Shown in pieces: positions 20,260 to 32,100 of a stretch of 64,000 bases of DNA. The notes below the pieces were generated by a model that was given only the letters and a program-made list of their open reading frames with translations, was not told where the DNA came from and did no database searches. Within the stretch, counting starts at the first letter, position 1, and each line of letters starts with the position of its first letter. This stretch comes from Nemertoderma westbladi (Eukaryota; Xenacoelomorpha; Nemertodermatida; Nemertodermatidae), in contig JAUCBJ010008759.1 of NCBI GenBank assembly GCA_032718475.1, forward strand, positions 1 through 64,000. The letters are read 5' to 3'. The translations under genes were made by a program, and so were the position numbers.

Positions 20260-22770
20260 TCAGGGAGATGGCAGCCTAGATCGTTAGGCCGTAAGCAACG
20301 CAGGGAAGGGATGTCCACAACACGCTAGCGCCCACATTGGATTGACCGCGCACCCCCTTTGCCCCTTCGAAATACTCCACTTGCTATGCAGCGCCCGCTT
20401 TGTGAGAAGGTAAGACTTTGTTCGATGCCCTTGCCCGCCGTAAGACCTATAGATCAGGGTAAGCGTGACACCGCACTGGACGCCGCAAATTTAGGATCAA
20501 ATAATTATATCCAGACACCCCCCCCCCCCCTTCTTGTCAGTCCTACGAACCCCTGGGTTAACCTGTACTTCCTACAGGTGCGAACTATTGCCATTCGTCA
20601 GTACGCGAGTACACATTAGGCACGGACAGCATACGTTCCATAATTTAGTGATTCATAGCATTGACTGTTTGGTACCGGTTCGCTTTGTAGAACGTACATT
20701 AGTACCCCCCCCCCCCCCCCCCCGTCTGGAGTTAGCTATTTGATCAGGCAAGGAGTATTTCTGCTACCGGCACACTGCTTGGCCTAGGGAGGTTTATTAA
20801 TATCCTACCGCGCCTTGCCACGTACTGATAGGTATTGCTGCTAACTACCGCAGCAACAAAGTTCTAGAATTAAATTAGTATACCAGATCAGCTAACGTAC
20901 GGTAGCGATTAACCCCTATTCTTATCTTACAACCAGAATCTGGTATTAGTGCCGATCACGGGTGTAGTTACTAACACTGTGGTTGCCCATTGGGTTGTGG
21001 ATAGGAAGGAGAGAGCTTTGACGTCATTCGTGAGTATAAAGTTCTACAAACGCGACTAGTTTATTTTAGTAGCTAGCGCACGGTATCATTTTAGTCAGAA
21101 AATCACTAAAACCTAGTAAAAGGAATTACACGAAATTGTTTTATTTGTAACACACCCACACACACACGCCCTAAAACATATTGCCCTTAAAGTTCTACTA
21201 GCTATAGCGTACTATACATTACTTTAGGTGGAAATTATTTGTATTTGTAAAATTAGGATCTGATTTAGTTGCGGCAAAATAAGGAGTATTTCACTTTCGT
21301 TATTAAACTGTTGTTTGTCTGGACAACGGTATTGTTACATTTAGGCCTGACCTTTTAGACTGATTTCGTACAGGGGGATCAGTTATCGTTACATTTAGGT
21401 ACGACCCCTTTTGACTGATTTAGGACTGTCAGTGTTGTTACGCTAGGTCTGTTAACCCACTAGCTCGTATATAAACCATATAAATCACACCGCGGCAAGT
21501 TACTGTATTTAGGACTGTCAGTGATAGTTAGGATTCGCTGCGCGGGGATTGTTTTCCCGTGAGTTTGGTCTGTTACTGTAACTGTACATCTGCCTCACCG
21601 GTTAGAGGACAGGTATCCTTCTGTCTAGTACGTAGGCATTAGACCCGCTCACGTACATAGAATAGATACAAGGCTCTGTTCCTCGCCAGTAGTCGTTTGT
21701 GTACTATATCTGTTTGTTTAGATATCCTGGACTGGGATTTGTTGTCAGATACTGTACAAGCCCGTATACATTACTAGAGTCTCATAGTAAGATACATCGT
21801 TACTAGGATCTGGTAAGCGGTATACTACTGGACCCTTACAGTAGGAAGTATTTATATAAATTAGTATATAGTATTTCCGTCGTAGCGTATAATATAGATA
21901 AATATTTGTTAGCTATTGTAAGTAGGAGATATTTAAAACTTAAGGTTAGTAAATTTGGTAATTTAGAACGTCCCCTGCTTCAGTAGGCTTTTAGGGTAGC
22001 TAGTACTTTCGTATTTAATATTTGACTAGCTAACAGTTAGTTTGTAGCACTTTGTTTTACGCCGTGTGTGTGCGGTGTTACTTTTCGGTACTTGAAAAGG
22101 TACATAGGGTTTAAAGACCAATTTGTATCGGTACCTAGGAAGATTTTTTGTAAGCGTAGAAGTAAAACTCTCACCTTCGACCTTTTCAGGACTCAAGGAC
22201 TCATTTCTGGACCGCTTCGAGGATTAGACCGCTTTTCGCAAAGTTTGGGAGACAATAAATTCGTCCGCGCCGCCGAAAAACGGAAAGACCCACGTCCGGT
22301 TTGTATTTGGGAATTTGTACGACTGGAAGATCAAAGGAACGTAAGTTTTACGACTCGCGTCGTTCAAACTTAAGAAAGCACAGTAGTACTCAAAATTTGT
22401 GGGTTTCACTGTCTATTAGTAGTGTTGTTGGTACATATTTTCCCTTTAGACGTTGCTGTTTGGCCTATTGTTTACTTGTTGATCTATATTTTGTTAACGT
22501 ATACCGTTATCTCACTTATTCGTACAAATTTAGCCGGTAGGCTAGATTACTACTTATTTTATTATATACTTTGTTAGTTTATTCGTACCGGTTAGGGTAT
22601 ATATATGATATATATATATATCAAGGTAAGTTTGACATTTGTACATTTCGACATTTTGACATTTCGACATTCTGACTTGTTGATTTATTTGTACCGGTTA
22701 GGTAAGTTTGACACTTCAACATTCAGACACTTGACATTTTATTACCCGTACTTGACGTATATAATAAGAC
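20260..22770 (+). other. Long untranslated leader of BEL element 2
   Basis: About 2.5 kb precedes the gag ATG. Poly-C tracts are at about 20519-20530 and 20705-20722, and recurring phrases such as AGGTAAGTTTGACA occur near 22620-22710. No supportable protein is seen; the frame over 22068-22373 starts at GTG and has no motif. Length and placement match the leader of BEL element 1. Confidence 0.5.
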
Positions 22771-25700
22771 ATGAGTGACACACCCCATTCGACGAGATAC
22801 CCACCTACCGACTATGACTCGTGCGACCCGGACAGATCGACAGTAGACGAACCGAGAAGGAGAACCCGAGATTCCACCGATGTCACACCGCTTGCGTCGC
22901 CGGTACCCCGAACGGAAATACCGGAAACCGCAACGCGTGGCGACGGCAGAATTGAAGATTTCCTTACCGTCCCGCAGACTAGATCGCGGGAACCGGACAT
23001 GGTAAGTTCGACTGGAAGCCAGGAGAACGTTATTAGAAGTATAGGAGGACACATGGCCCAGATTACTCGGAACCTCGGAGAAGGTTTTCGTGTTTTACGC
23101 GAGTTAACCGCCCCGATGTCGAGATACGAGTTCTACACCTTACAGGTAAGGATAGAAAGTAGGGTACATGCCTCCGTAGATAAACTTAAAGGTTTGCACG
23201 AACTTGCAGAGTTGCGTGGCGACAACTTTACTCAGGTAAAGATAGTAGATAAATTGGTAAGTGCGAGAGAAAGCCTTATCCAGTTTAAGTCGGTGATAAG
23301 ATTGGCTCAACAGGAGCAGTTCGACCAACTGCTAGGTGAGTCAGTTTCGGACGCGTTGTTACAACCCGAAGAGGAAGAAGAACTCTACTGCCTGGACGGA
23401 AGGTTGGAAACGCTGACCAATTTTCTTCGTAGATGCGGCGTACCGATCGACGAACCGGAAGTCGAACCGCGAGGGACGACGGAAGTTCTCACTACGGAAG
23501 GCTCGCGAGCCTACCAACATCCACCACTGGATAGATCGTTCGTTAGCGTACGGAGCGACGTTGGCAACGTTGGCGACGTTAGTAGAACAGCGTCTGGAAT
23601 TACTCGACAACAACAGGAGGTTGCACGCCGACAACAAGTCGCCGAGGAAGAAGCGCGACACCAGATGGCACAGATCGCCATCGAAGGAGAGAAACAACGT
23701 AGAGAAGACGAGGCAAGAATTGCACAACTCAAGGCGCAAGCTGAATTCGAAGCATCAGAAATGCGCAGACTGGAGGAGGACTTAGCGCGAGAAGCGGCCG
23801 CGGCGGCAGCAGCTGACGAGTTAGCACGGAAGAAAGCAGCATCCGACGCTCGTGCCAAGTTGGAGGCGCGGCAAATAAACGCTCGATTAGCTATACAGGA
23901 AGCGGAATTAGCGGCACAACAACAGGACGCAGATCGACGCGAAAGGGAGATGCAACTACAGTTCGAATTGAATCGTAGATCGCGCGAGACAGCGAACGCG
24001 CAAGCGGGCCTCGAACTCGACGCGAGAGATAGATCTATGAGATCGCGGACTGGACACGACTTGTCTGCCCTGGATCGTATGGAAGCTCGATATCGCGGAA
24101 TACAGAAGCGGATCGAGGAAGGAAGCGTGGGAGCGATAGATCGAGGAGAGGAGTTCGTCGAGGATTACTGTAAACGTTTTCCCCAAGTTATTCCTATGCT
24201 CAAACCCACGACTCCGATAAAACCGGTCTTCGTTACGAAACCTAAGGAAATAACGCCTGTGCGTTCGACGCAAGGCAACAGGTTTGTTGTGACGGAAATA
24301 CCGCAACCTAGGGCGACTTCATCGCCAATTTTAGCAGGTAACATAACTAGTCCACCTACAGTAAGTCGTAGTCTACTTGTAGGAAGAGAGGAACCTGCGT
24401 TTATGACCATTAAACAGGTGAGTAAACCATTACAAGTTAAACCTGTGACGTGCTGTGCAAATCCAGTTATTTACAGACCGACTACGAAACCCGACTATTT
24501 CACTCGACCGTTGACACAATGTTCGACGCAACCTACGACTTCGTGGAAGGCTTGCGAGCCTACCGAACTACGAAGGAGGATGGATGTGGGTAGTACTCAC
24601 GGGATCGGACAACGTATAGCGAGACCTACGACTTCGTGGAAGGCTTGCGAGCCTACCGAACAACGGAGAGCCGTAGATTCCGGACCACAACGGACGAGAC
24701 CCAGGATAATACGCCGGACGCGAACCCGCCAGCCACCTTATCCGGACGACAGCGATTCATCTAGCGACTCGGAGTCGACGGAACGGGAAGTATTCCGTAC
24801 TGGAGCGGCGGAAGATTGCAAACGGGAGGAACGATCGACGAACCCCTATATCGACAATCCTCCACGAGAAACACCCCAACAGAAACCCACGTTGAAACCA
24901 GCGGAAACGATCAGCGCTAAACAGTTCACCGAGATGACGGACAGAATAGCTCAACTCGAAGAACGACTCGAAGCGCAACCGTCGGATCGATCACGAACCA
25001 GCGTGGAGTTGGAACAACCTAGACAACATCGACCACCGAGGAGAGAACAGGAGACTAGACGGACTCCGACACATCGAGAAGAAGATCCCGTTAATAATTC
25101 CTACCGACGAACAACGCGCGGAAGGGAGCGACTGGACGACGCCACCGAACAGGGACGCGGACAGTTGGATTTAGTTAGCGAGATTGCGAAATTCGCGGCT
25201 AGACACGGATTACTGGCACAGCAACCGCCGAAGTTCTCTGGCAACGCGAAACACTGGCGCACACTGGTAGACTACGTAGAGTCCCAGATCGCTAAGTGTG
25301 CTTTCACCTCGACGGAGAAGTTTAATTACTTGCTCCAAGTTCTGTCTGGTGAGCCGAAACGATTAGCGGAAACCTTTATAGGTGTTCCCGATGCCTTTGA
25401 GTTGGCGTACGACCGTTTGTATTCGATTTACGGCGGTAACGTCGCCATGGCTAAATCCATTATAGAATACCTCTGCAGAGGAGGCAACATTTCGAGACCG
25501 ATCGACCTTTTACGACTCGCGGACGAAATAAAGAACGCTATAGGGACTTTACGGTCCATTGGACAACTCGAGTACGCTAACGCACCGACGGTTCTCATTC
25601 GAATAATCGGTCGACTTCATCATCGACTACGACGAGAATGGCGACGCATCGAGTACCAGCGCGAAGAGGCCGGAGGGTTATTAAAACTCACCGATGTCTA

Positions 25701-26154
25701 TCAACTTATTTCATGGGAGGCCGTGATAGAGACTCGATCGAACTATACCGATCACCATATCGCGGCGGAAGGGATAACTGTTTCTGCGCCGAATCGGACT
25801 AAACCTTTTCCGACGAACGCGAAGGCCGTTACTTACGCCACCCCTACTGAGACTTCTAAAGTTCTGACGCCTATCGGCACCACGCAGCCACGACAACAGT
25901 TGCCGGCGGACTTTGTGGGATGCTCATACTGCGAGCGGAACGGCAGAAATCATAGCGGACATAAACTACGTGCATGTCGCGCTTTTAAAGAGTTAGGGAT
26001 CGAGGAAAGGAGACTCCAAATCCGATCTCTAGATTCCTGTTGGAGATGTATGAAGCCAGGACACGTCCGGAAGGATTGCCCGAGCGATGATACATGTTCT
26101 CTGTGTGGACGTAACCATGACGCGTTGCTTCACACAACCAGTCATACTCCGTAA
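22771..26154 (+). CDS. BEL/Pao element 2 gag only; pol missing
   Basis: A 1,127-codon frame starts MSDTPHSTRYPP. It has the same plan as gag of element 1: an acidic N-terminus; a long coiled coil rich in Ala, Arg, Glu and Gln (about 23580-24010); a Pro/Thr-rich linker in which PTTSWKACEPTE occurs twice (24531 and 24627); an acidic serine cluster DDSDSSSDSEST; the gag core PPKFSGNAKHWRTLVDYVESQ (from 25225); and zinc motifs CSYCERNGRNHSGHKLRAC, CWRCMKPGHVRKDC and CSLCGRNHDALLH. The frame stops right after HTTSHTP, where element 1 continues into protease and pol. The stop codon TAA is contributed by the first unit of the adjacent satellite. Gag would bind and package RNA but has no enzymes here. 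It is probably a truncated copy; domestication is possible but unsupported. Confidence 0.9.
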   Translation: MSDTPHSTRYPPTDYDSCDPDRSTVDEPRRRTRDSTDVTPLASPVPRTEIPETATRGDGRIEDFLTVPQTRSREPDMVSSTGSQENVIRSIGGHMAQITRNLGEGFRVLRELTAPMSRYEFYTLQVRIESRVHASVDKLKGLHELAELRGDNFTQVKIVDKLVSARESLIQFKSVIRLAQQEQFDQLLGESVSDALLQPEEEEELYCLDGRLETLTNFLRRCGVPIDEPEVEPRGTTEVLTTEGSRAYQHPPLDRSFVSVRSDVGNVGDVSRTASGITRQQQEVARRQQVAEEEARHQMAQIAIEGEKQRREDEARIAQLKAQAEFEASEMRRLEEDLAREAAAAAAADELARKKAASDARAKLEARQINARLAIQEAELAAQQQDADRREREMQLQFELNRRSRETANAQAGLELDARDRSMRSRTGHDLSALDRMEARYRGIQKRIEEGSVGAIDRGEEFVEDYCKRFPQVIPMLKPTTPIKPVFVTKPKEITPVRSTQGNRFVVTEIPQPRATSSPILAGNITSPPTVSRSLLVGREEPAFMTIKQVSKPLQVKPVTCCANPVIYRPTTKPDYFTRPLTQCSTQPTTSWKACEPTELRRRMDVGSTHGIGQRIARPTTSWKACEPTEQRRAVDSGPQRTRPRIIRRTRTRQPPYPDDSDSSSDSESTEREVFRTGAAEDCKREERSTNPYIDNPPRETPQQKPTLKPAETISAKQFTEMTDRIAQLEERLEAQPSDRSRTSVELEQPRQHRPPRREQETRRTPTHREEDPVNNSYRRTTRGRERLDDATEQGRGQLDLVSEIAKFAARHGLLAQQPPKFSGNAKHWRTLVDYVESQIAKCAFTSTEKFNYLLQVLSGEPKRLAETFIGVPDAFELAYDRLYSIYGGNVAMAKSIIEYLCRGGNISRPIDLLRLADEIKNAIGTLRSIGQLEYANAPTVLIRIIGRLHHRLRREWRRIEYQREEAGGLLKLTDVYQLISWEAVIETRSNYTDHHIAAEGITVSAPNRTKPFPTNAKAVTYATPTETSKVLTPIGTTQPRQQLPADFVGCSYCERNGRNHSGHKLRACRAFKELGIEERRLQIRSLDSCWRCMKPGHVRKDCPSDDTCSLCGRNHDALLHTTSHTP

Positions 26155-29100
26155 AACAAAAATACGTGTTACAGAGAGTCAGGAAGCTGGAACTAAAACA
26201 AAAATACGTGTTACAGAGAGTCAGGAAGCTGGAACTAAAACAAAAATACGTGTTACAGAGAGTCAGGAAGCGGGAACTAAAACAAAAATACGTGTTACAG
26301 AGAGTCAGGAAACTGGAACTAAAACAAAAATCGTACAGAGAGTCAGGAAGCGGGAACTAAAACAAAAATACGTGTTAAAGAGAGTCAGGAAGCTGGAACT
26401 AAAACAAAAATACGTGTTACAGTGAGTCAGGAAGCTGGAACTAAAACAAAAATCGTACAGAGAGTCAGGAAGCGGGAACTAAAACAAAAATACGTGTTAC
26501 AGAGAGTCAGGAAGCTGGAACTAAAACAAAAATACGTGTTACAGAGAGTCAGGAAGCTGGAACTAAAACAAAAATACGTGTTACAGAGAGTCAGGAAGCT
26601 GGAAAAAAACAAAAATACGTGTTACAGAGAGTCAGGAAGCTGGAACTAAAACAAAAATCGTACAGAGAATGAGAAGGAAGCTGGAACTAAAACAAAAATA
26701 CGTGTTACAGAGAGTCAGGAAGCTGGAACTAAAACAAAAATCGTACAGAGAGTCAGGAAGCTGGAACTAAAACAAAAATACGTGTTACAGAGAGTCAGGA
26801 AGCTGGAACTAAAACAAAAATCGTACAGAGAATGAGAAGGAAGCTGGAACTAAAACAAAAATACGTGTTACAGAGAGTCAGGAAGCTGGAACTAAAACAA
26901 AAATACGTGTTACAGAGAGTCAGGAAGCTGGAACTAAAACAAAAATCGTACAGAGAATGAGAAGGAAGCTGGAACTAAAACAAAAATACGTGTTACAGAG
27001 AGTCAGGAAGCGGGAACTAAAACAAAAATACGTGTTACAGAGAGTCAGGAAGCTGGAACTAAAACAAAAATACGTGTTACAGAGAGTCAGGAAGCTGGAA
27101 CTAAAACAAAAATCGTACAGAGAATGAGAAGGAAGCTGGAACTAAAACAAAAATACGTGTTACAGAGAGTCAGGAAGCTGGAACTAAAACAAAAATACGT
27201 GTTACAGAGAGTCAGGAAGCTGGAACTAAAACAAAAATACGTGTTACAGAGAGTCAGGAAGCTGGAAAAAAACAAAAATCGTACAGAGAGTGAGGAAGCT
27301 GGAACTAAAACAAAAATCGTACAGAGAGTCAGGAAGCTGGAACTAAAACAAAAATACGTGTTACAGAGAGTCAGGAAGCTGGAACTAAAACAAAAATACG
27401 TGTTACAGAGAGTCAGGAAGCTGGAACTAAAACAAAAATACGTGTTACAGAGAGTCAGGAAGCTGGAACTAAAACAAAAATACGTGTTATAGAGAGTCAG
27501 GAAGCGGGAACTAAAACAAAAATCGTACAGAGAGTGAGAAGGAAGCTGGAACTAAAACAAAAATACGTGTTACAGAGAGTCAGGAAGCTGGAACTAAAAC
27601 AAAAATACGTGTTACAGAGAGTCAGGAAGCTGGAACTAAAACAAAAATACGTGTTACAGAGAGTCAGGAAGCTGGAACTAAAACAAAAATACGTGTTACA
27701 GAGAGTCAGGAAGCTGGAACTAAAACAAAAATACGTGTTACAGAGAGTCAGGAAGCTGGAACTAAAACAAAAATACGTGTTACAGAGAGTCAGGAAGCTG
27801 GAACTAAAACAAAAATACGTGTTACAGAGAGTCAGGAAGCTGGAACTAAAACAAAAATACGTGTTACAGAGAGTCAGGAAGCTGGAACTAAAACAAAAAT
27901 ACGTGTTACAGAGAGTCAGGAAGCTGGAAAAAAACAAAAATACGTGTTACAGAGAGTCAGGAAGCTGGAACTAAAACAAAAATCGTACAGAGAATGAGGA
28001 TGCTGGAACTAAAACAAAAATACGTGTTACAGAGAGTCAGGAAGCTGGAACTAAAACAAAAATACGTGTTACAGAGAGTCAGGAAGCTGGAACTAAAACA
28101 AAAATCGTACAGAGAATGAGGATGCTGGAACTAAAACAAAAATACGTGTTACAGAGAGTCAGGAAGCTGGAACTAAAACAAAAATACGTGTTACAGAGAG
28201 TCAGGAAGCTGGAACCAAAACAAAAATCGTACAGAGAGTCAGGAAGCTGGAGCTAAAACAAAAATACGTGTTACAGAGAGTCAGGAAGCTGGAACTAAAA
28301 CAAAAATCGTACAGAGAATGAGGATGCTGGAACTAAAACAAAAATACGTGTTACAGAGAGTCAGGAAGCTGGAACTAAAACAAAAATACGTGTTACAGAG
28401 AGTCAGGAAGCTGGAACCAAAACAAAAATCGTACAGAGAGTCAGGAAGCTGGAGCTAAAACAAAAATACGTGTTACAGAGAGTCAGGAAGCTGGAACTAA
28501 AACAAAAATCGTACAGAGAATGAGGATGCTGGAACTAAAACAAAAATACGTGTTACAGAGAGTCAGGAAGCTGGAACTAAAACAAAAATACGTGTTACAG
28601 AGAGTCAGGAAGCTGGAACTAAAACAAAAATACGTGTTACAGAGAGTCAGGAAGCTGGAACTAAAACAAAAATACGTGTTACAGAGAGTCAGGAAGCTGG
28701 AACCAAAACAAAAATCGTACAGAGAGTCAGGAAGCTGGAGCTAAAACAAAAATACGTGTTACAGAGAGTCAGGAAGCTGGAACTAAAACAAAAATCGTAC
28801 AGAGAATGAGGATGCTGGAACTAAAACAAAAATACGTGTTACAGAGAGTCAGGAAGCTGGAACTAAAACAAAAATACGTGTTACAGAGAGTCAGGAAGCT
28901 GGAACTAAAACAAAAATACGTGTTACAGAGAGTCAGGAAGCTGGAACTAAAACAAAAATACGTGTTACAGAGAGTCAGGAAGCTGGAACCAAAACAAAAA
29001 TACGTGTTACAGAGAGTCAGGAAGCTGGAACTAAAACAAAAATCGTACAGAGAATGAGGATGCTGGAACTAAAACAAAAATACGTGTTACAGAGAGTCAG

Positions 29101-32100
29101 GAAGCTGGAACTAAAACAAAAATACGTGTTACAGAGAGTCAGGAAGCTGGAACTAAAACAAAAATACGTGTTACAGAGAGTCAGGAAGCTGGAACTAAAA
29201 CAAAAATACGTGTTACAGAGAGTCAGGAAGCTGGAACTAAAACAAAAATACGTGTTACAGAGAGTCAGGAAGCTGGAACTAAAACAAAAATACGTGTTAC
29301 AGAGAGTCAGGAAGCTGGAACTAAAACAAAAATACGTGTTACAGAGAGTCAGGAAGCTGGAACTAAAACAAAAATACGTGTTACAGAGAGTCAGGAAGCT
29401 GGAACTAAAACAAAAATCGTACAGAGAATGAGGATGCTGGAACTAAAACAAAAATACGTGTTACAGAGAGTCAGGAAGCTGGAACTAAAACAAAAATACG
29501 TGTTACAGAGAGTCAGGAAGCGGGAACTAAAACAAAAATACGTGTTACAGAGAGTCAGGAAGCTGGAACTAAAACAAAAATACGTGTTACAGAGAGTCAG
29601 GAAGCTGGAACTAAAACAAAAATACGTGTTACAGAGAGTCAGGAAGCGGGAACTAAAACAAAAATACGTGTTACAGAGAGTCAGGAAGCTGGAACTAAAA
29701 CAAAAATACGTGTTACAGAGAGTCAGGAAACTGGAACCAAAACAAAAATACGTGTTACAGAGAGTCAGGAAGCTGGAACTAAAACAAAAATCGTACAGAG
29801 AATGAGGATGCTGGAACTAAAACAAAAATACGTGTTACAGAGAGTCAGGAAGCTGGAACTAAAACAAAAATACGTGTTACAGAGAGTCAGGAAGCTGGAA
29901 CTAAAACAAAAATACGTGTTACAGAGAGTCAGGAAGCTGGAACTAAAACAAAAATACGTGTTACAGAGAGTCAGGAAGCTGGAACTAAAACAAAAATACG
30001 TGTTACAGAGAGTCAGGAAGCTGGAACTAAAACAAAAATACGTGTTACAGAGAGTCAGGAAGCTGGAACTAAAACAAAAATACGTGTTACAGAGAGTCAG
30101 GAAGCTGGAACTAAAACAAAAATACGTGTTACAGAGAGTCAGGAAGCGGGAACTAAAACAAAAATACGTGTTACAGAGAGTCAGGAAGCTGGAACTAAAA
30201 CAAAAATACGTGTTACAGAGAGTCAGGAAACTGGAACCAAAACAAAAATACGTGTTACAGAGAGTCAGGAAGCTGGAACTAAAACAAAAATCGTACAGAG
30301 AATGAGGATGCTGGAACTAAAACAAAAATACGTGTTACAGAGAGTCAGGAAGCTGGAACTAAAACAAAAATACGTGTTACAGAGAGTCAGGAAGCGGGAA
30401 CTAAAACAAAAATACGTGTTACAGAGAGTCAGGAAGCTGGAACTAAAACAAAAATACGTGTTACAGAGAGTCAGGAAGCTGGAACTAAAACAAAAATACG
30501 TGTTACAGAGAGTCAGGAAGCTGGAACTAAAACAAAAATACGTGTTACAGAGAGTCAGGAAGCTGGAACTAAAACAAAAATACGTGTTACAGAGAGTCAG
30601 GAAGCTGGAACTAAAACAAAAATACGTGTTACAGAGAGTCAGGAAGCTGGAACTAAAACAAAAATACGTGTTACAGAGAGTCAGGAAGCTGGAACTAAAA
30701 CAAAAATACGTGTTACAGAGAGTCAGGAAGCGGGAACTAAAACAAAAATACGTGTTACAGAGAGTCAGGAAGCTGGAACTAAAACAAAAATCGTACAGAG
30801 AATGAGGATGCTGGAACTAAAACAAAAATACGTGTTACAGAGAGTCAGGAAGCTGGAACTAAAACAAAAATACGTGTTACAGAGAGTCAGGAAGCGGGAA
30901 CTAAAACAAAAATACGTGTTACAGAGAGTCAGGAAGCTGGAACTAAAACAAAAATACGTGTTACAGAGAGTCAGGAAGCTGGAACTAAAACAAAAATACG
31001 TGTTACAGAGAGTCAGGAAGCTGGAACTAAAACAAAAATACGTGTTACAGAGAGTCAGGAAGCTGGAACTAAAACAAAAATACGTGTTACAGAGAGTCAG
31101 GAAGCTGGAACTAAAACAAAAATCGTACAGAGAATGAGGATGCTGGAACTAAAACAAAAATACGTGTTACAGAGAGTCAGGAAGCTGGAACTAAAACAAA
31201 AATACGTGTTACAGAGAGTCAGGAAGCTGGAACTAAAACAAAAATACGTGTTACAGAGAGTCAGGAAGCTGGAACTAAAACAAAAATACGTGTTACAGAG
31301 AGTCAGGAAGCTGGAACTAAAACAAAAATACGTGTTACAGAGAGTCAGGAAGCTGGAACTAAAACAAAAATACGTGTTACAGAGAGTCAGGAAGCTGGAA
31401 CTAAAACAAAAATCGTACAGAGAATGAGGATGCTGGAACTAAAACAAAAATACGTGTTACAGAGAGTCAGGAAGCTGGAACTAAAACAAAAATACGTGTT
31501 ACAGAGAGTCAGGAAGCTGGAACTAAAACAAAAATCGTACAGAGAATGAGGATGCTGGAACTAAAACAAAAATACGTGTTACAGAGAGTCAGGAAGCTGG
31601 AACTAAAACAAAAATACGTGTTACAGAGAGTCAGGAAGCGGGAACTAAAACAAAAATCGTACAGAGAATGAGGATGCTGGAACTAAAACAAAAATACGTG
31701 TTACAGAGAGTCAGGAAGCTGGAACTAAAACAAAAATACGTGTTACAGAGAGTCAGGAAGCGGGAACTAAAACAAAAATCGTACAGAGAATGAGGATGCT
31801 GGAACTAAAACAAAAATACGTGTTACAGAGAGTCAGGAAGCTGGAACTAAAACAAAAATACGTGTTACAGAGAGTCAGGAAGCTGGAACTAAAACAAAAA
31901 TCGTACAGAGAATGAGGATGCTGGAACTAAAACAAAAATACGTGTTACAGAGAGTCAGGAAGCTGGAACTAAAACAAAAATACGTGTTACAGAGAGTCAG
32001 GAAGCTGGAACTAAAACAAAAATACGTGTTACAGAGAGTCACGAAGCTGGAACTAAAACAAAAATACGTGTTACAGTGAGTCAGGAAGCTGGAACTAAAA

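Noticed and set aside
22068-22373. 101-codon frame upstream of BEL2 gag
   Set aside because: It starts at GTG, shows no motif and is most likely leader sequence.
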